A stretch of 64,000 nucleotides of DNA from Nocardia crassostreae (lineage in GTDB: Bacteria; Actinomycetota; Actinomycetes; Mycobacteriales; Mycobacteriaceae), in assembly GCF_001613405.1 (NCBI RefSeq), contig NZ_BDCH01000013.1:229608-293607 (forward strand), written 5' to 3'. The position numbers and the translations under genes were made by a program. The notes below the pieces were generated by a model. That model did not search any database and had not been told where the DNA came from. It saw only the letters and a program-made list of their open reading frames with translations. Positions 1 through 8,026 of this stretch are shown here, in pieces (positions within the stretch are counted from its first letter, which is position 1; each line of letters begins with the position of its first letter).

Positions 1-321
1 GTCATCGCCCACGATCGGTTGATCAGCGAGGCGTTGCGCGGTGAGCGCCCGGTGACCACCGAGCGCACGCTCGAGCGGCGTTTCCGGGCCACGACGGGCC
101 TCACCCAGGGCGCGGTGCGGCAGATCGAGCGGGTGCGCACCGCGGCGCTGCTGCTGACCTCGGGTGAGACGCCGGGCGATGTCATCGACAAGCTGGGCTA
201 TTACGACGAGCCCCATCTCGCCGACGCGCTGCGGCGATACGTCGGCCGTACCGCACGGCAGCTGCGCGAGGGCGAGGCCGGGGTCATCGCGCTCGATCCG
301 GGTCAGCGCACCACGTCGTAG
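1..321 (+). CDS. AraC-family transcriptional regulator, C-terminal fragment (5' end outside window)
   Basis: The frame is open from the first base, so the gene begins upstream of the window and only the last 106 residues are visible. They form the double helix-turn-helix of AraC/XylS DNA-binding domains: the first HTH is around TERTLERRFRATTGLT, the second around DVIDKLGYYDEPHLADALRRY, with the typical GYxDxxHLxxxxRRYxGxTxxQLR signature near the end. The effector domain is not seen, so the ligand cannot be inferred. The stop codon lies inside the 3' end of the convergent RibD-like gene (19 bp overlap). Confidence 0.85.
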   Translation, partial: VIAHDRLISEALRGERPVTTERTLERRFRATTGLTQGAVRQIERVRTAALLLTSGETPGDVIDKLGYYDEPHLADALRRYVGRTARQLREGEAGVIALDPGQRTTS

Positions 322-878
322 ATCAGCTTGGCGACGCCGTTGGAGTACGTGGCGGACTCACGCAGGCGCAGATTCTGCTTATCGCGGTCGGCCCGGCTGA
401 ACAGGCTCTTGCCCGCGCCCAGCAGCACCGGGAAGACGAGCAGGTTGTAGCGGTCGATCAGATCGGCATCGCCCAGACGACGCGCCAGTTCGGCGCTGCC
501 GTGAATGAAGATGCCGCCGCCCTCGGTCTCCTTCAGCGCCGCGACCTCCTCGGCCGACCGCAGAATGGTGATCGGGCCCCAGCCCTCGATCAGATCGTCC
601 TCGGTGAGGCTGGCCGAGACGACGTACTTGGGCAGTTCGTTGTACGCGGCGTGATCCTCCGAATCACGCCAGAACGGGGCGAATGCCTCATAGCTGGCGC
701 GGCCGAACATGAGCGCCGTCGTATCCGCGAGTTCCTCGCCCTTGAGCGAGTACGCCTCGGGCACGAATTCGGTTTCCATCACCCAGCCGCCGCTGCGATG
801 ACCCTCCGCCTTGCCACCCGGGGAGTCCAAGACTCCGTCCAGCGACATGAAGCCCGTGTAGACCAGTTCCCGTGTCAC
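303..878 (-). CDS. Dihydrofolate reductase family protein (RibD C-terminal domain)
   Basis: A 191-residue protein of the RibD_C/DHFR-like fold, probably a NADPH-dependent reductase of unknown substrate. Family signs are the N-terminal YTGFMSLDGVLDSPGG, the central ALMFGRASYEAFAPFW, GGGIFIHGSAELARRL near the middle and the C-terminal LLVFPVLLGAGKSLF. The GTG start at 878 is chosen because it is preceded at 5 nt by AGGAGG; an upstream ATG at 974 has no such site and adds a poorly conserved arginine-rich leader. Proteins of this type in actinomycetes are mostly uncharacterised; the true folate or riboflavin enzymes are longer or lie in their pathway operons, which is not the case here. Confidence 0.85.
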   Translation of the reverse strand: MTRELVYTGFMSLDGVLDSPGGKAEGHRSGGWVMETEFVPEAYSLKGEELADTTALMFGRASYEAFAPFWRDSEDHAAYNELPKYVVSASLTEDDLIEGWGPITILRSAEEVAALKETEGGGIFIHGSAELARRLGDADLIDRYNLLVFPVLLGAGKSLFSRADRDKQNLRLRESATYSNGVAKLIYDVVR

Positions 879-983
879 AACATCCTCCTGAGAAAAGCGC
901 GGCTCTTGCTTGCCGGTGGTTAGCGTACGGGCGGGGTCACCGCGCTGTCTTGGACAGAACCGACACGGGTCCACGGGGGCCGG

Positions 984-2162
984 TCAGCGCCGAGACCATC
1001 CGGTATAGCCCTCGGCGAAAAACGCCGCACCGTGGCGGGATCCGGTGACGAGGGCCAGCTCGGCGCGCTGGCGCTCGATATCGAAATCCGAAGCGCCCTC
1101 GATGCCGTGCAGCATGGTGGTCGCCCAGTACGAGAAATGCTGCGCCTTCCATACGCGATCGAGCACGCGCGGGGTGTAGTGATCCAGGGCCCGCTCGCCG
1201 CCCCCGGCGAAGTACTCGGTCAGGACCTCGTGCAGGACACGCACATCCGCGAGGGCGAGGTTGAGCCCCTTGGCGCCGGTCGGTGGCACGGTATGTGCCG
1301 CGTCCCCGGCCAGCAGGATCCGGTCGTGCCGCATGGGCGCGGTGACGAAGGACCGGAACGGCAGCACCATTTTCGAGCTGATCGGCCCCTCCCGGAGCTC
1401 GAAACCATTGCCGTTCACGCGGCGTCGCATTTCGGCCCAGATCCGGTCGTCGTCCCAGTCCTCGGGGCGTTCGGCGGGGGAGCACTGGAAGTACATGCGC
1501 TGCATGGCCGGTGTGCGCTGGCTGATCAGGGCGAAGCCGTGCTCGGAGCGCGCGTAGATCAACTCCGGATGCGATTGCGGCGCCTCGGTGAGGAAACCGA
1601 ACCAGGCGAAGGGGTATTCGCGGAACCATTCGGTGCGCGCGCCCTGCGGGAAGGCGTGGCGGCAGATGGAGCGGGATCCGTCCGCGCCGACGACCAGATC
1701 GGCTTCGAGCCGTGCGGGACCGCCGTCGGCCTCCTCGAAGGTCACCACTGGCCGCGCGCCCGACATATCCACCGCCGTACCGCGAATCCCGTAGCGGACG
1801 TCACCGCCGTCGGTCTTGCGCCGGTCGGCCAGGTCGATGAACACCTCGGTCTGCGGGTAGAGCCAGACGGATTCGCCCACCAGGTCCTGGAAGTCGATGC
1901 GATGGTTGTCGCCGTCGAAGCGCAGCACCACGCCGTCGTGCCGGTCGCCCTCGGTCAGCACGCGATCGGACACTCCCGAATCCACCAGCAGCCGAACCGA
2001 TCCCGCCTCCAGGATGCCCGCGCGAATGGTGGTCGCGATCTCCTCGTGGGTGCGGATATCGAGGACCACCGACTCGATTCCGGAGCGGTGCAGCAGATGC
2101 GAGAGCATCAACCCGGCAGGTCCCGCGCCGACGATCGCGACCTGTGTCCGAGTGGTTTTCAT
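984..2162 (-). CDS. pobA: 4-hydroxybenzoate 3-monooxygenase
   Basis: Flavoprotein that hydroxylates 4-hydroxybenzoate to protocatechuate with NAD(P)H and O2, at the head of the beta-ketoadipate pathway. The 392 residues match the family length. Visible motifs are the FAD dinucleotide fold VAIVGAGPAGL (residues 8-18), VVGADGSRS near 157 and LLAGDAAH (GD at 286-287). The residues that hold the substrate in the Pseudomonas enzyme (Tyr201, Ser212, Arg214, Tyr222, Tyr385) have counterparts at Tyr203, Ser214, Arg216, Tyr224 and Tyr386, which supports the exact substrate. The start overlaps the stop of the transporter gene by 4 bp (ATGA), so the two are translationally coupled. A divergent LysR gene probably controls them. 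Confidence 0.93.
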   Translation of the reverse strand: MKTTRTQVAIVGAGPAGLMLSHLLHRSGIESVVLDIRTHEEIATTIRAGILEAGSVRLLVDSGVSDRVLTEGDRHDGVVLRFDGDNHRIDFQDLVGESVWLYPQTEVFIDLADRRKTDGGDVRYGIRGTAVDMSGARPVVTFEEADGGPARLEADLVVGADGSRSICRHAFPQGARTEWFREYPFAWFGFLTEAPQSHPELIYARSEHGFALISQRTPAMQRMYFQCSPAERPEDWDDDRIWAEMRRRVNGNGFELREGPISSKMVLPFRSFVTAPMRHDRILLAGDAAHTVPPTGAKGLNLALADVRVLHEVLTEYFAGGGERALDHYTPRVLDRVWKAQHFSYWATTMLHGIEGASDFDIERQRAELALVTGSRHGAAFFAEGYTGWSRR

Positions 2163-3382
2163 ACCGTTTGCCCCTTCGAAGATTCGGCGATGACGGGTTC
2201 GCCGGAGCTCGTTGTCAGCCCCGCGACCGCCGCCATGGCGAGCAGGCCGAGGCCCGCGACCGCGGCGAAGAAATAGAAGCCCCACGGATAGGCCGACCCG
2301 GCCACGATGAGCCAGCCGGTAATGGTGGGTCCGAAGATGGCGCCCAGCCGCCCGACGCCCGCGGTCAGTCCGAGCGCGGTCGTGCGCACCGCCGCCGGAT
2401 ACGCCTGCGTCACATAGGCATAGATGAGCACCTGCGCCGAGAACACGAAGATTCCGGTCACCAGTACCAGCGCATTGAGCAGCACGGTGCTCGACACCTT
2501 GATGCTCAGCAGCGCCAGCAGCACGGCCGCCGCCGCGAACCACACCAGCACAATGGGTTTCGTCCCGCGCCGGTCGGCCAGCCTGCCCGCGACGACCAGG
2601 CCGATGATGGCGCCGACATTCAGCACCAATAGCAGCGTCAGCGAGGTCGACATGTTGTATCCGGCATCGCGCATGAGCTTCGGCAGCCAGGTATTGAGGC
2701 CGTAGACCAGCAGCAGGCCCATGAACGAACCCACCCAGACGCCGAGCGTGCTGCGCAGATAGCGCGGGGCCAGCACGACCGTCGCGGGCACCCGCTCGGG
2801 CGCGGCCTTGGCGGCCAGGAATGCCTCGGACTCGGGCAGGTTGGCCCACAGCACCGGCAGCAGGAGCATTCCGGCCAGGCCCCCGGCATAGAACAGCGGC
2901 TCCCACCGCGGGACGAGTTGCAGTGCGAGCACGGAGGTCAGCACCGCACCGGCGTGATATCCGGTCATGGTCATGGTGCTGGCGAACGCGCGCCGCTCGA
3001 GCGGCACCTGCTCGGAAATGAAGGTCAGCGCGGTCGGCAGGCACGCGCCCAGCCCGATCCCGGCGACGAGCCGGAACGCCCCGAATACCGCGACCGATCC
3101 GGCCAGCGGGACCGCCGCGGTGAACACCGAGAACAGGGCGATCGCGGCCAGCAGCACCTTCCGGCGTCCGAACCGGTCGGCCACCGGCCCGACCAGCACC
3201 GCGCCGATGGCCACGCCGACCAGCGAGATGGTCGCGGCGAAAGTCGCACGGGCCGCGGTGAATCCAATGTGGTGCTGCTCGATGAGCGTGGGAATGACCG
3301 CGCCGAGCACGACCAGGTCGTAACCCTCCAGCACGACGATGAGCCAGCACAGGATGGCTGCGGTCGACGGCAGTTTCTGCAT
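2159..3382 (-). CDS. pcaK: MFS aromatic acid:H+ symporter (PcaK-like)
   Basis: A 407-residue inner-membrane transporter with about 12 hydrophobic segments. The N-terminal EGYDLVVLGAVIPTL in TM1 and the loop 2-3 motif GPVADRFGRRKVL are characteristic of the aromatic acid:H+ symporter family, which imports 4-hydroxybenzoate and protocatechuate. It is the first gene of a two-gene operon, overlapping pobA by 4 bp, so uptake and first oxidation of 4-hydroxybenzoate are coupled. No strong Shine-Dalgarno sequence is visible before the ATG at 3382. The substrate is inferred from pobA; other aromatic acids are possible. Confidence 0.88.
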   Translation of the reverse strand: MQKLPSTAAILCWLIVVLEGYDLVVLGAVIPTLIEQHHIGFTAARATFAATISLVGVAIGAVLVGPVADRFGRRKVLLAAIALFSVFTAAVPLAGSVAVFGAFRLVAGIGLGACLPTALTFISEQVPLERRAFASTMTMTGYHAGAVLTSVLALQLVPRWEPLFYAGGLAGMLLLPVLWANLPESEAFLAAKAAPERVPATVVLAPRYLRSTLGVWVGSFMGLLLVYGLNTWLPKLMRDAGYNMSTSLTLLLVLNVGAIIGLVVAGRLADRRGTKPIVLVWFAAAAVLLALLSIKVSSTVLLNALVLVTGIFVFSAQVLIYAYVTQAYPAAVRTTALGLTAGVGRLGAIFGPTITGWLIVAGSAYPWGFYFFAAVAGLGLLAMAAVAGLTTSSGEPVIAESSKGQTV

Positions 3383-3507
3383 GATGATGTCGTTTCTGCT
3401 GCGTCGGCCCGGCTATGGCCGGGCCGAATAGTGATGGCAGTCACGGTAGGCTGACCGGACGGAAGAAATCCAATAGATGTATTTTTCGATTTATATAGAG
3501 GAGATCG
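3383..3507. promoter_or_regulatory. Divergent promoter/operator region between pcaK-pobA and LysR regulator
   Basis: These 125 bp separate the divergent operon and its regulator. The part from 3460 to 3500 is strikingly AT-rich for this genome, with AATAGATGTATTTTTC followed by GATTTATATAG, which is where a LysR-type T-N11-A operator would be expected. The SD GAGGAG for the regulator lies at its right edge. The exact operator half-sites were not resolved. Confidence 0.5.
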
Positions 3508-4416
3508 ATGGCCGCCGAATTCGACCTGAACCTGGTCCGAACCTTCGTGCTGCTCTACGAGACCCGCAGCGTGACCGCCGCCGCCGACCTGCTCGGCGTC
3601 ACCCAGCCCACGGTCAGCTACGGCCTCGGCAAACTGCGCCGCCGCCTCCAGGACGAGTTGTTCGTGCGCGGCCCCGGCGGCCTGGTGCCGAGCTCGGAAG
3701 CCGAACGCCTCTACCCTCCGCTGCGCGCCGCCATTGCCGAAGTCGACGAAACCCTAGGGGCCGCCACCGAATTCGACCCGAGCCGCCCCACCCGCTTCTC
3801 CCTCGGCCTCTCCGACCTCGGCGAGGTCAATACCCTCCCGCTGATCCTGTCCGCCCTGGCCGCTCTCGCCCCACAGGCCAGCCTGGACGTCGAGGCCTTC
3901 GATATCGACACCGCCGCCGACCGCCTGTCCCGCGGCGCAGTCGACGCGATCGTGGCCAGCCCCGTCCTGGACTCGCCGCGCCTGACCCGCACGCCGCTGT
4001 TCCGCGAGGGCTACGCGGGATTGGTCGCAGCCGACCATCCGCGGCTGCGCGCGGACCGCGCCACCCCCGCCAACCTGCGCCGCGAACGCCATATCGTCGT
4101 CGAAGGCGTCACCGGCCACCCGGGCCCCCGCAAAGCCCTCCACGAACACGGTCTCGAAGACCGTGTCGCGGTGCGGGTCACCCGCTTCGCCACCCTCCCG
4201 TATGTGGTCCAGGACAGCGACCTGGTCACCATCGTCCCCGAACGCGTGGCCCGCGCCCTGGCCCGTACCCACCCCGTCCGGGTCTTCACGCTGCCCTGGC
4301 CCATCGAACCCGTCGAGGTCGCCGCCTACACCCGCCGCGCCCCGGGTCGCGGCGCCGCCCAGCGCTGGTTCCTCGGCGTCATCCGCGCCGCCCTGCACGA
4401 CCTGCCCGTGAACTGA
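3508..4416 (+). CDS. LysR-family regulator of the 4-hydroxybenzoate operon
   Basis: A 302-residue LysR-type regulator. The N-terminal winged HTH is typical (DLNLVRTFVLLYETRSVTAA, then LLGVTQPTVSYGLGKLRRRL, residues 5-50), followed by a periplasmic-binding-like effector domain. The ATG at 3508 has GAGGAG at about 4 nt. It is divergent from pcaK-pobA with 125 bp between, the standard arrangement for LysR control of a catabolic operon, so 4-hydroxybenzoate or protocatechuate is the likely inducer (inference). It resembles PcaQ/NodD-like members in layout, but no precise orthology is claimed. Confidence 0.88.
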   Translation: MAAEFDLNLVRTFVLLYETRSVTAAADLLGVTQPTVSYGLGKLRRRLQDELFVRGPGGLVPSSEAERLYPPLRAAIAEVDETLGAATEFDPSRPTRFSLGLSDLGEVNTLPLILSALAALAPQASLDVEAFDIDTAADRLSRGAVDAIVASPVLDSPRLTRTPLFREGYAGLVAADHPRLRADRATPANLRRERHIVVEGVTGHPGPRKALHEHGLEDRVAVRVTRFATLPYVVQDSDLVTIVPERVARALARTHPVRVFTLPWPIEPVEVAAYTRRAPGRGAAQRWFLGVIRAALHDLPVN

Positions 4417-4472
4417 CGCGCGCGACCGGGCCTGCGGCGCAGCGGATTCGGTGTGCTGTCGGTTTGTGCCGC

Positions 4473-4484
4473 TACTCTGCTGGG
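4473..4484 (+). promoter_or_regulatory. -10 element of a leaderless promoter (TACTCT)
   Basis: TACTCT at 4473-4478 matches the actinobacterial TANNNT -10 hexamer and lies 6 nt before the ATG at 4485, so transcription should begin at or next to the start codon. No Shine-Dalgarno sequence is present. The same hexamer precedes the GTG at 8027. Confidence 0.55.
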
Positions 4485-5144
4485 ATGGCGAGACCGGAGT
4501 CGGCGGTGCGGCGTCTGATGCGTGAGACGGGGAAGTTGTTGCAGGCGTACGGGTTCGAGGGGGAGGAGCCGACATGGGTGCGTGTCGGGGAGGGCGGGGT
4601 GGCGACGGTCGGGCGGACGCGGGTGTCGCGGGTGTGGACGGGTGGGCGGCAGGAGTTGCGGTTCGGGCTGGCGGTGGATGTGACGCCGGTCGGGTTCTGG
4701 GAGTTCTGCACGTGGCGGGACGAGCGTGCGGGGAAGCCGGTGACGCCGATCGAGAAAGCGGCTGGGCCAGGGGTGATCACCGACTTCGGGATCCCCGACG
4801 ACGTGTGGTCGTTGCGGGTGGAATCGACGCAGCAGGGGCAGCATGCGTGGCAGGGGGATATCGACGCCATTCGTGCCGAGTTGCCCAAACGGGTGCACGC
4901 CTGTGCGCGGGCGGCACTGCGGCTGGCGGGGCCGGATCGGTATCTTGAGGAACTGCTGACGCTTTCGGATCCGGGGATCGGGGCCCGGGAGGCGATGGTC
5001 ATTCCGCTCGCGGATCGGGGGCCGAGCGCGCAACTCGAGGAAGCCATCGACAACCTACGGATGTGCTTCGCGCGCCGGGCGGGGGCGGAGTATGTCGAAG
5101 AGGTGGTCATCTGGTACGCGCGGTCGCGGGCGGCGCTGGTTTGA
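4485..5144 (+). CDS. Hypothetical protein, 219 aa
   Basis: A soluble 219-residue protein with no signal peptide or membrane segment, not recognised. It starts MARPESAVRRLMRETGKLL and contains several Trp-rich stretches (TWVRVGEGGVATVGRTRVSR, GFWEFCTWRDE, DDVWSLRVES). The regular pattern suggests an alpha/beta immunity- or DUF4304-like fold, but this is weak. The ATG is preceded by a TANNNT -10 hexamer at 6 nt, so the gene is probably leaderless and monocistronic. The frame is open further upstream, but that part is antisense-like composition across the LysR gene and has no start signal. Confidence 0.7.
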   Translation: MARPESAVRRLMRETGKLLQAYGFEGEEPTWVRVGEGGVATVGRTRVSRVWTGGRQELRFGLAVDVTPVGFWEFCTWRDERAGKPVTPIEKAAGPGVITDFGIPDDVWSLRVESTQQGQHAWQGDIDAIRAELPKRVHACARAALRLAGPDRYLEELLTLSDPGIGAREAMVIPLADRGPSAQLEEAIDNLRMCFARRAGAEYVEEVVIWYARSRAALV

Positions 5145-5222
5145 GAAGGTAGATATCCGGCATATCCGACTTGTATGGCAATGTGTAGAGCCTGATGTCG
5201 GTGTGCTCGGAAGGTTTGGGTT

Positions 5223-6800
5223 TTGGGTTCGTGGTTGGGGCGCAAGAGGTTTCAGCTTATCCGGATCGTGGCCTTCGGGTTGGTGGTGGGTGCGGGGGTT
5301 CTCGGGAATCCGGTTCCGGCGGTCGCGGGGGAGGGGGCCGACACCTATATCGACGGGCTGGCCGAGGCGGCGAGAACGCCTGCGCTGCACTGGGCGGACT
5401 GCGCCGACGGGTTCGAGTGCACGAATGCGCAGGTGCCGCTGGACTATCGGCAGCCGCTGGGTGAGCAGATCGAGCTGGGTGTCATCAAGCTGCCCGCCGC
5501 CGATCCGGCGGCGCGAATCGGCACGCTGTTCGTGAATTTCGGTGGCCCCGGCGCGTCCGGGGTGGACCGGCTGCGGGAGCAGGCGAGCTGGCCGTGGCTG
5601 TTCTCCCCGGAGCTGCGGGCGCGATTCGACATCGTGTCGTGGGATCCGCGCGGCGTGGCCCGGAGCGCGACCTCACGCTGCTTCGCGAATACCGAGGAGC
5701 AGCTGGCCTTCCTGGGCGGCTATCCGGATATGCCCGGCGACGCCTCGGGGGAGGCGGCATTCTTCGCCTACTCCAAGGACTTCGCCGACCGCTGCCGCGC
5801 CCTGGCCGGGCCCATCCTGGATCACGCCTCCACCGCCAATACCGCCCGCGATCTGGAGCTGCTGCGGCGCGCGGTCGGTGACGCGCAGCTGACCTATCAC
5901 GGCATTTCCTATGGCACGCAGCTCGGGGCGATCTACGCCAATATGTTCCCGGGCCGGGTGCGCGCCCTGGTGTTCGACGGCTCCCTCGACTTCGAGGGCA
6001 GCGCGAACGGCCATGGCGGACAGGGCGCCACGGTGCCCCTCGATACCCGGCAGAACGTCGCGGCCGGAATCTCCGCCACCTTCGACGAGTTCCTGCGCCT
6101 GTGCTCGGCAGCCGGGCCGAAATGCGCGTTCTCCGAGGGCGATCCGGCGCTGAAATGGCGGGTGCTGGCCGAACGGGCGCGCCTGGCGCCGATTCGCGTG
6201 AACGGTGAGTCCCACACCTATTCGTCGATCATCAATGCGGCGGCGAGCCTGTCGCAGCCGTCGGTGTATCCCGATCTCGCCCGGCTGCTGCAGAGCCTGT
6301 TCGATGCGGGCACCACCTTCCCCGGGATTCTGCCCATCGCGGAGGGGGCGGCCTATACCGGGAACCGGACCGAGGCCTTCCACACCATCCAGTGCAGTGA
6401 CAGCGTGGTGCCCACCGATCCGGCCGTCTACAGCCGCGCCGCGCTCTCGGAGGATTTGCGCGTGGCCTACTTCGGGCGCGTCTCGGTCTACTCCGTCATG
6501 GCGTGCGCCTACTGGCAAGGCCAGGACCAGGACCGCTACACCGGCCCGTGGAATCGCCGGACCGCCGCCCCGATTCTCGTGCTGAACAGCCGATTCGATC
6601 CCGCCACGCCACTGGACGGCGCTCGCGCGGGCGCGGCGCAACTGGCCGACGCCCGGGTGGTCGTGGTCGAAGGCGCGGGCCACAGCAGCATGTACGTGCC
6701 CAGCGCGTGCGCCGAACGGGTCAAGCGCGACTACCTGTTCTCCGGTCAGCTCCCGCCCGACGGCACCGGCTGCACCGCCGACGCCTCACCCTTCTGCTGA
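5223..6800 (+). CDS. Secreted alpha/beta hydrolase, tripeptidyl aminopeptidase (TAP-like) family
   Basis: A 525-residue exported serine hydrolase of the SlpD/SlpE/TAP type that releases N-terminal peptides from proteins. A signal peptide is clear (KRFQLIR, hydrophobic core, then VPAVAGEG near residue 37). The catalytic triad can be placed at Ser229 (GISYG), Asp459 (NSRFDPATPL) and His487 (EGAGHSSM), with the oxyanion motif NFGGPGASG near 105 and the C-terminal TAP lid domain. The start is an unusual TTG: GGAAGG lies 8 nt upstream and an in-frame TGA at 5193 rules out longer starts. The substrate is unknown; some homologues are esterases. Confidence 0.88.
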   Translation: MGSWLGRKRFQLIRIVAFGLVVGAGVLGNPVPAVAGEGADTYIDGLAEAARTPALHWADCADGFECTNAQVPLDYRQPLGEQIELGVIKLPAADPAARIGTLFVNFGGPGASGVDRLREQASWPWLFSPELRARFDIVSWDPRGVARSATSRCFANTEEQLAFLGGYPDMPGDASGEAAFFAYSKDFADRCRALAGPILDHASTANTARDLELLRRAVGDAQLTYHGISYGTQLGAIYANMFPGRVRALVFDGSLDFEGSANGHGGQGATVPLDTRQNVAAGISATFDEFLRLCSAAGPKCAFSEGDPALKWRVLAERARLAPIRVNGESHTYSSIINAAASLSQPSVYPDLARLLQSLFDAGTTFPGILPIAEGAAYTGNRTEAFHTIQCSDSVVPTDPAVYSRAALSEDLRVAYFGRVSVYSVMACAYWQGQDQDRYTGPWNRRTAAPILVLNSRFDPATPLDGARAGAAQLADARVVVVEGAGHSSMYVPSACAERVKRDYLFSGQLPPDGTGCTADASPFC

Positions 6801-6850
6801 TCGGTCCGCGTTCCGGGAGCCCGCGGCCCGGTCGTGCCAGACTGTCCTCC

Positions 6851-7999
6851 GTGAGCGAGCCAAAGATCGAAACCGGCCGGAACGAACCGGCGGACCCACC
6901 GCCCGACCGGGGTGCCGTCATCGGGCAGGGCATTCTCTGGCTCGCCAAGTGGGCGCTGTGCATTGTCGCCATTGCGGCGGGCGCGTGGGTGCTCGGCTTC
7001 GTGGTCGCCAAATTCTGGGTGGCGCTGCTACCCATGGCGCTGGCGCTGGTGGTCGCCACCGTGCTGTGGCCGCCGACGCGCTGGCTCACCTCGCGCGGTC
7101 TGCCGCCCGCGCTGGCGGCCTCGATCACCACGGTCGGATTCATCGGCATCCTGGCCGGAGTCATCGCGCTCATCGTGCCCTCGGTGGTCGATCAGGCGCC
7201 GGAACTGGCCGACCGCTCCACCGAGGGCATCAACAAGGTGCGCGATTGGTTGCAGGGGCCGCCGTTGAATATCGGTGAGGAGCAACTCAATTCGGGTGTC
7301 CAGGCGATCATCGACCGCCTGCAGTCCAGCGCCGAGCGGATCGCCACCGGTGTCTTCTCCGGCGTCAGCACTGCCACCTCGGCCATTGTCACGCTGTTCC
7401 TGGTGCTGGTCCTGACGTTCTTCTTCGTCAAGGACGGGCCCAAGCTCATGCCGTGGCTGCACTCGATCCTCGGCAATCGCAGCGGCAGGCACATCGAAGA
7501 GGTGCTCAACCGGATATGGGTCACCCTCGGCGGCTTCATCCGCACCCAGGCGCTGGTCAGCCTGATCGACGCCGTCCTGATCGGCGGCGGCCTGGTCATC
7601 CTGGGCGTTCCGCTCGCGGCGGTGCTGACCGTGCTCACCTTCCTCGGCGGCTTCATCCCGATCGTCGGCGCCTTCGTGGCGGGCGCGCTTGCGGTGCTGG
7701 TCGCCCTCGTCAGCAAGGGCGTCACGACGGCGCTCATCGTGCTGGCCATCATCGTGGTGGTGCAGCAACTGGAAGGCAATGTGCTGCAACCGGTCTTGCA
7801 GAGCCGCAGCATGCAGCTGCACGCGGTGGTGGTGCTGCTGGCCATAACCGTCGGCGGCGCGCTCTACGGCATTGTCGGCGCCTTCCTCGCGGTGCCGACG
7901 GCGGCGGTGCTCGCGGTGGTGCTGCGCTATCTGGGCGAGCAGATCGATGCCCGTACCGCCGAGCCCGCACCCGCCCCGGACCCGGGCGACGGCGAATAG
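6851..7999 (+). CDS. AI-2E family transporter (YdiK/TqsA-like permease)
   Basis: A 382-residue membrane protein with about eight hydrophobic segments. The family-specific features are the large cytoplasmic-loop region between residues 110 and 190 and the C-terminal signature LGGFIPIVGAFVAGALAVLVAL near 260, followed by QQLEGNVLQPVLQSRSMQLH. The family exports varied small molecules or ions; the autoinducer-2 role was shown for E. coli TqsA only, so the substrate here is open. The GTG at 6851 has no SD but a CAGACT hexamer 7 nt upstream, so a leaderless transcript is possible. The C-terminus is Ala/Pro-rich (EPAPAPDPGDGE). Confidence 0.88.
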   Translation: MSEPKIETGRNEPADPPPDRGAVIGQGILWLAKWALCIVAIAAGAWVLGFVVAKFWVALLPMALALVVATVLWPPTRWLTSRGLPPALAASITTVGFIGILAGVIALIVPSVVDQAPELADRSTEGINKVRDWLQGPPLNIGEEQLNSGVQAIIDRLQSSAERIATGVFSGVSTATSAIVTLFLVLVLTFFFVKDGPKLMPWLHSILGNRSGRHIEEVLNRIWVTLGGFIRTQALVSLIDAVLIGGGLVILGVPLAAVLTVLTFLGGFIPIVGAFVAGALAVLVALVSKGVTTALIVLAIIVVVQQLEGNVLQPVLQSRSMQLHAVVVLLAITVGGALYGIVGAFLAVPTAAVLAVVLRYLGEQIDARTAEPAPAPDPGDGE

Positions 8000-8013
8000 A
8001 GCGTCCGCATGGA

Positions 8014-8026
8014 TACTCTGGGGCGA
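8014..8026 (+). promoter_or_regulatory. -10 element of a leaderless promoter (TACTCT)
   Basis: TACTCT at 8014-8019 lies 7 nt before the GTG at 8027. It falls inside the frame of the alternative ATG start at 8009, which argues that the GTG is the true start. The element is identical to the one at 4473. Confidence 0.5.

Noticed and set aside
3477..4484. N-terminal extension of the 219-aa hypothetical protein through the LysR gene
   Set aside because: This stretch is Arg/Pro-rich shadow of LysR in another frame; the leaderless promoter at 4473 marks the true start at 4485.
5673..6683. Minus-strand frame within the TAP-like hydrolase gene
   Set aside because: It is antisense to a gene with a full catalytic triad, has no start signal and has low-complexity composition.
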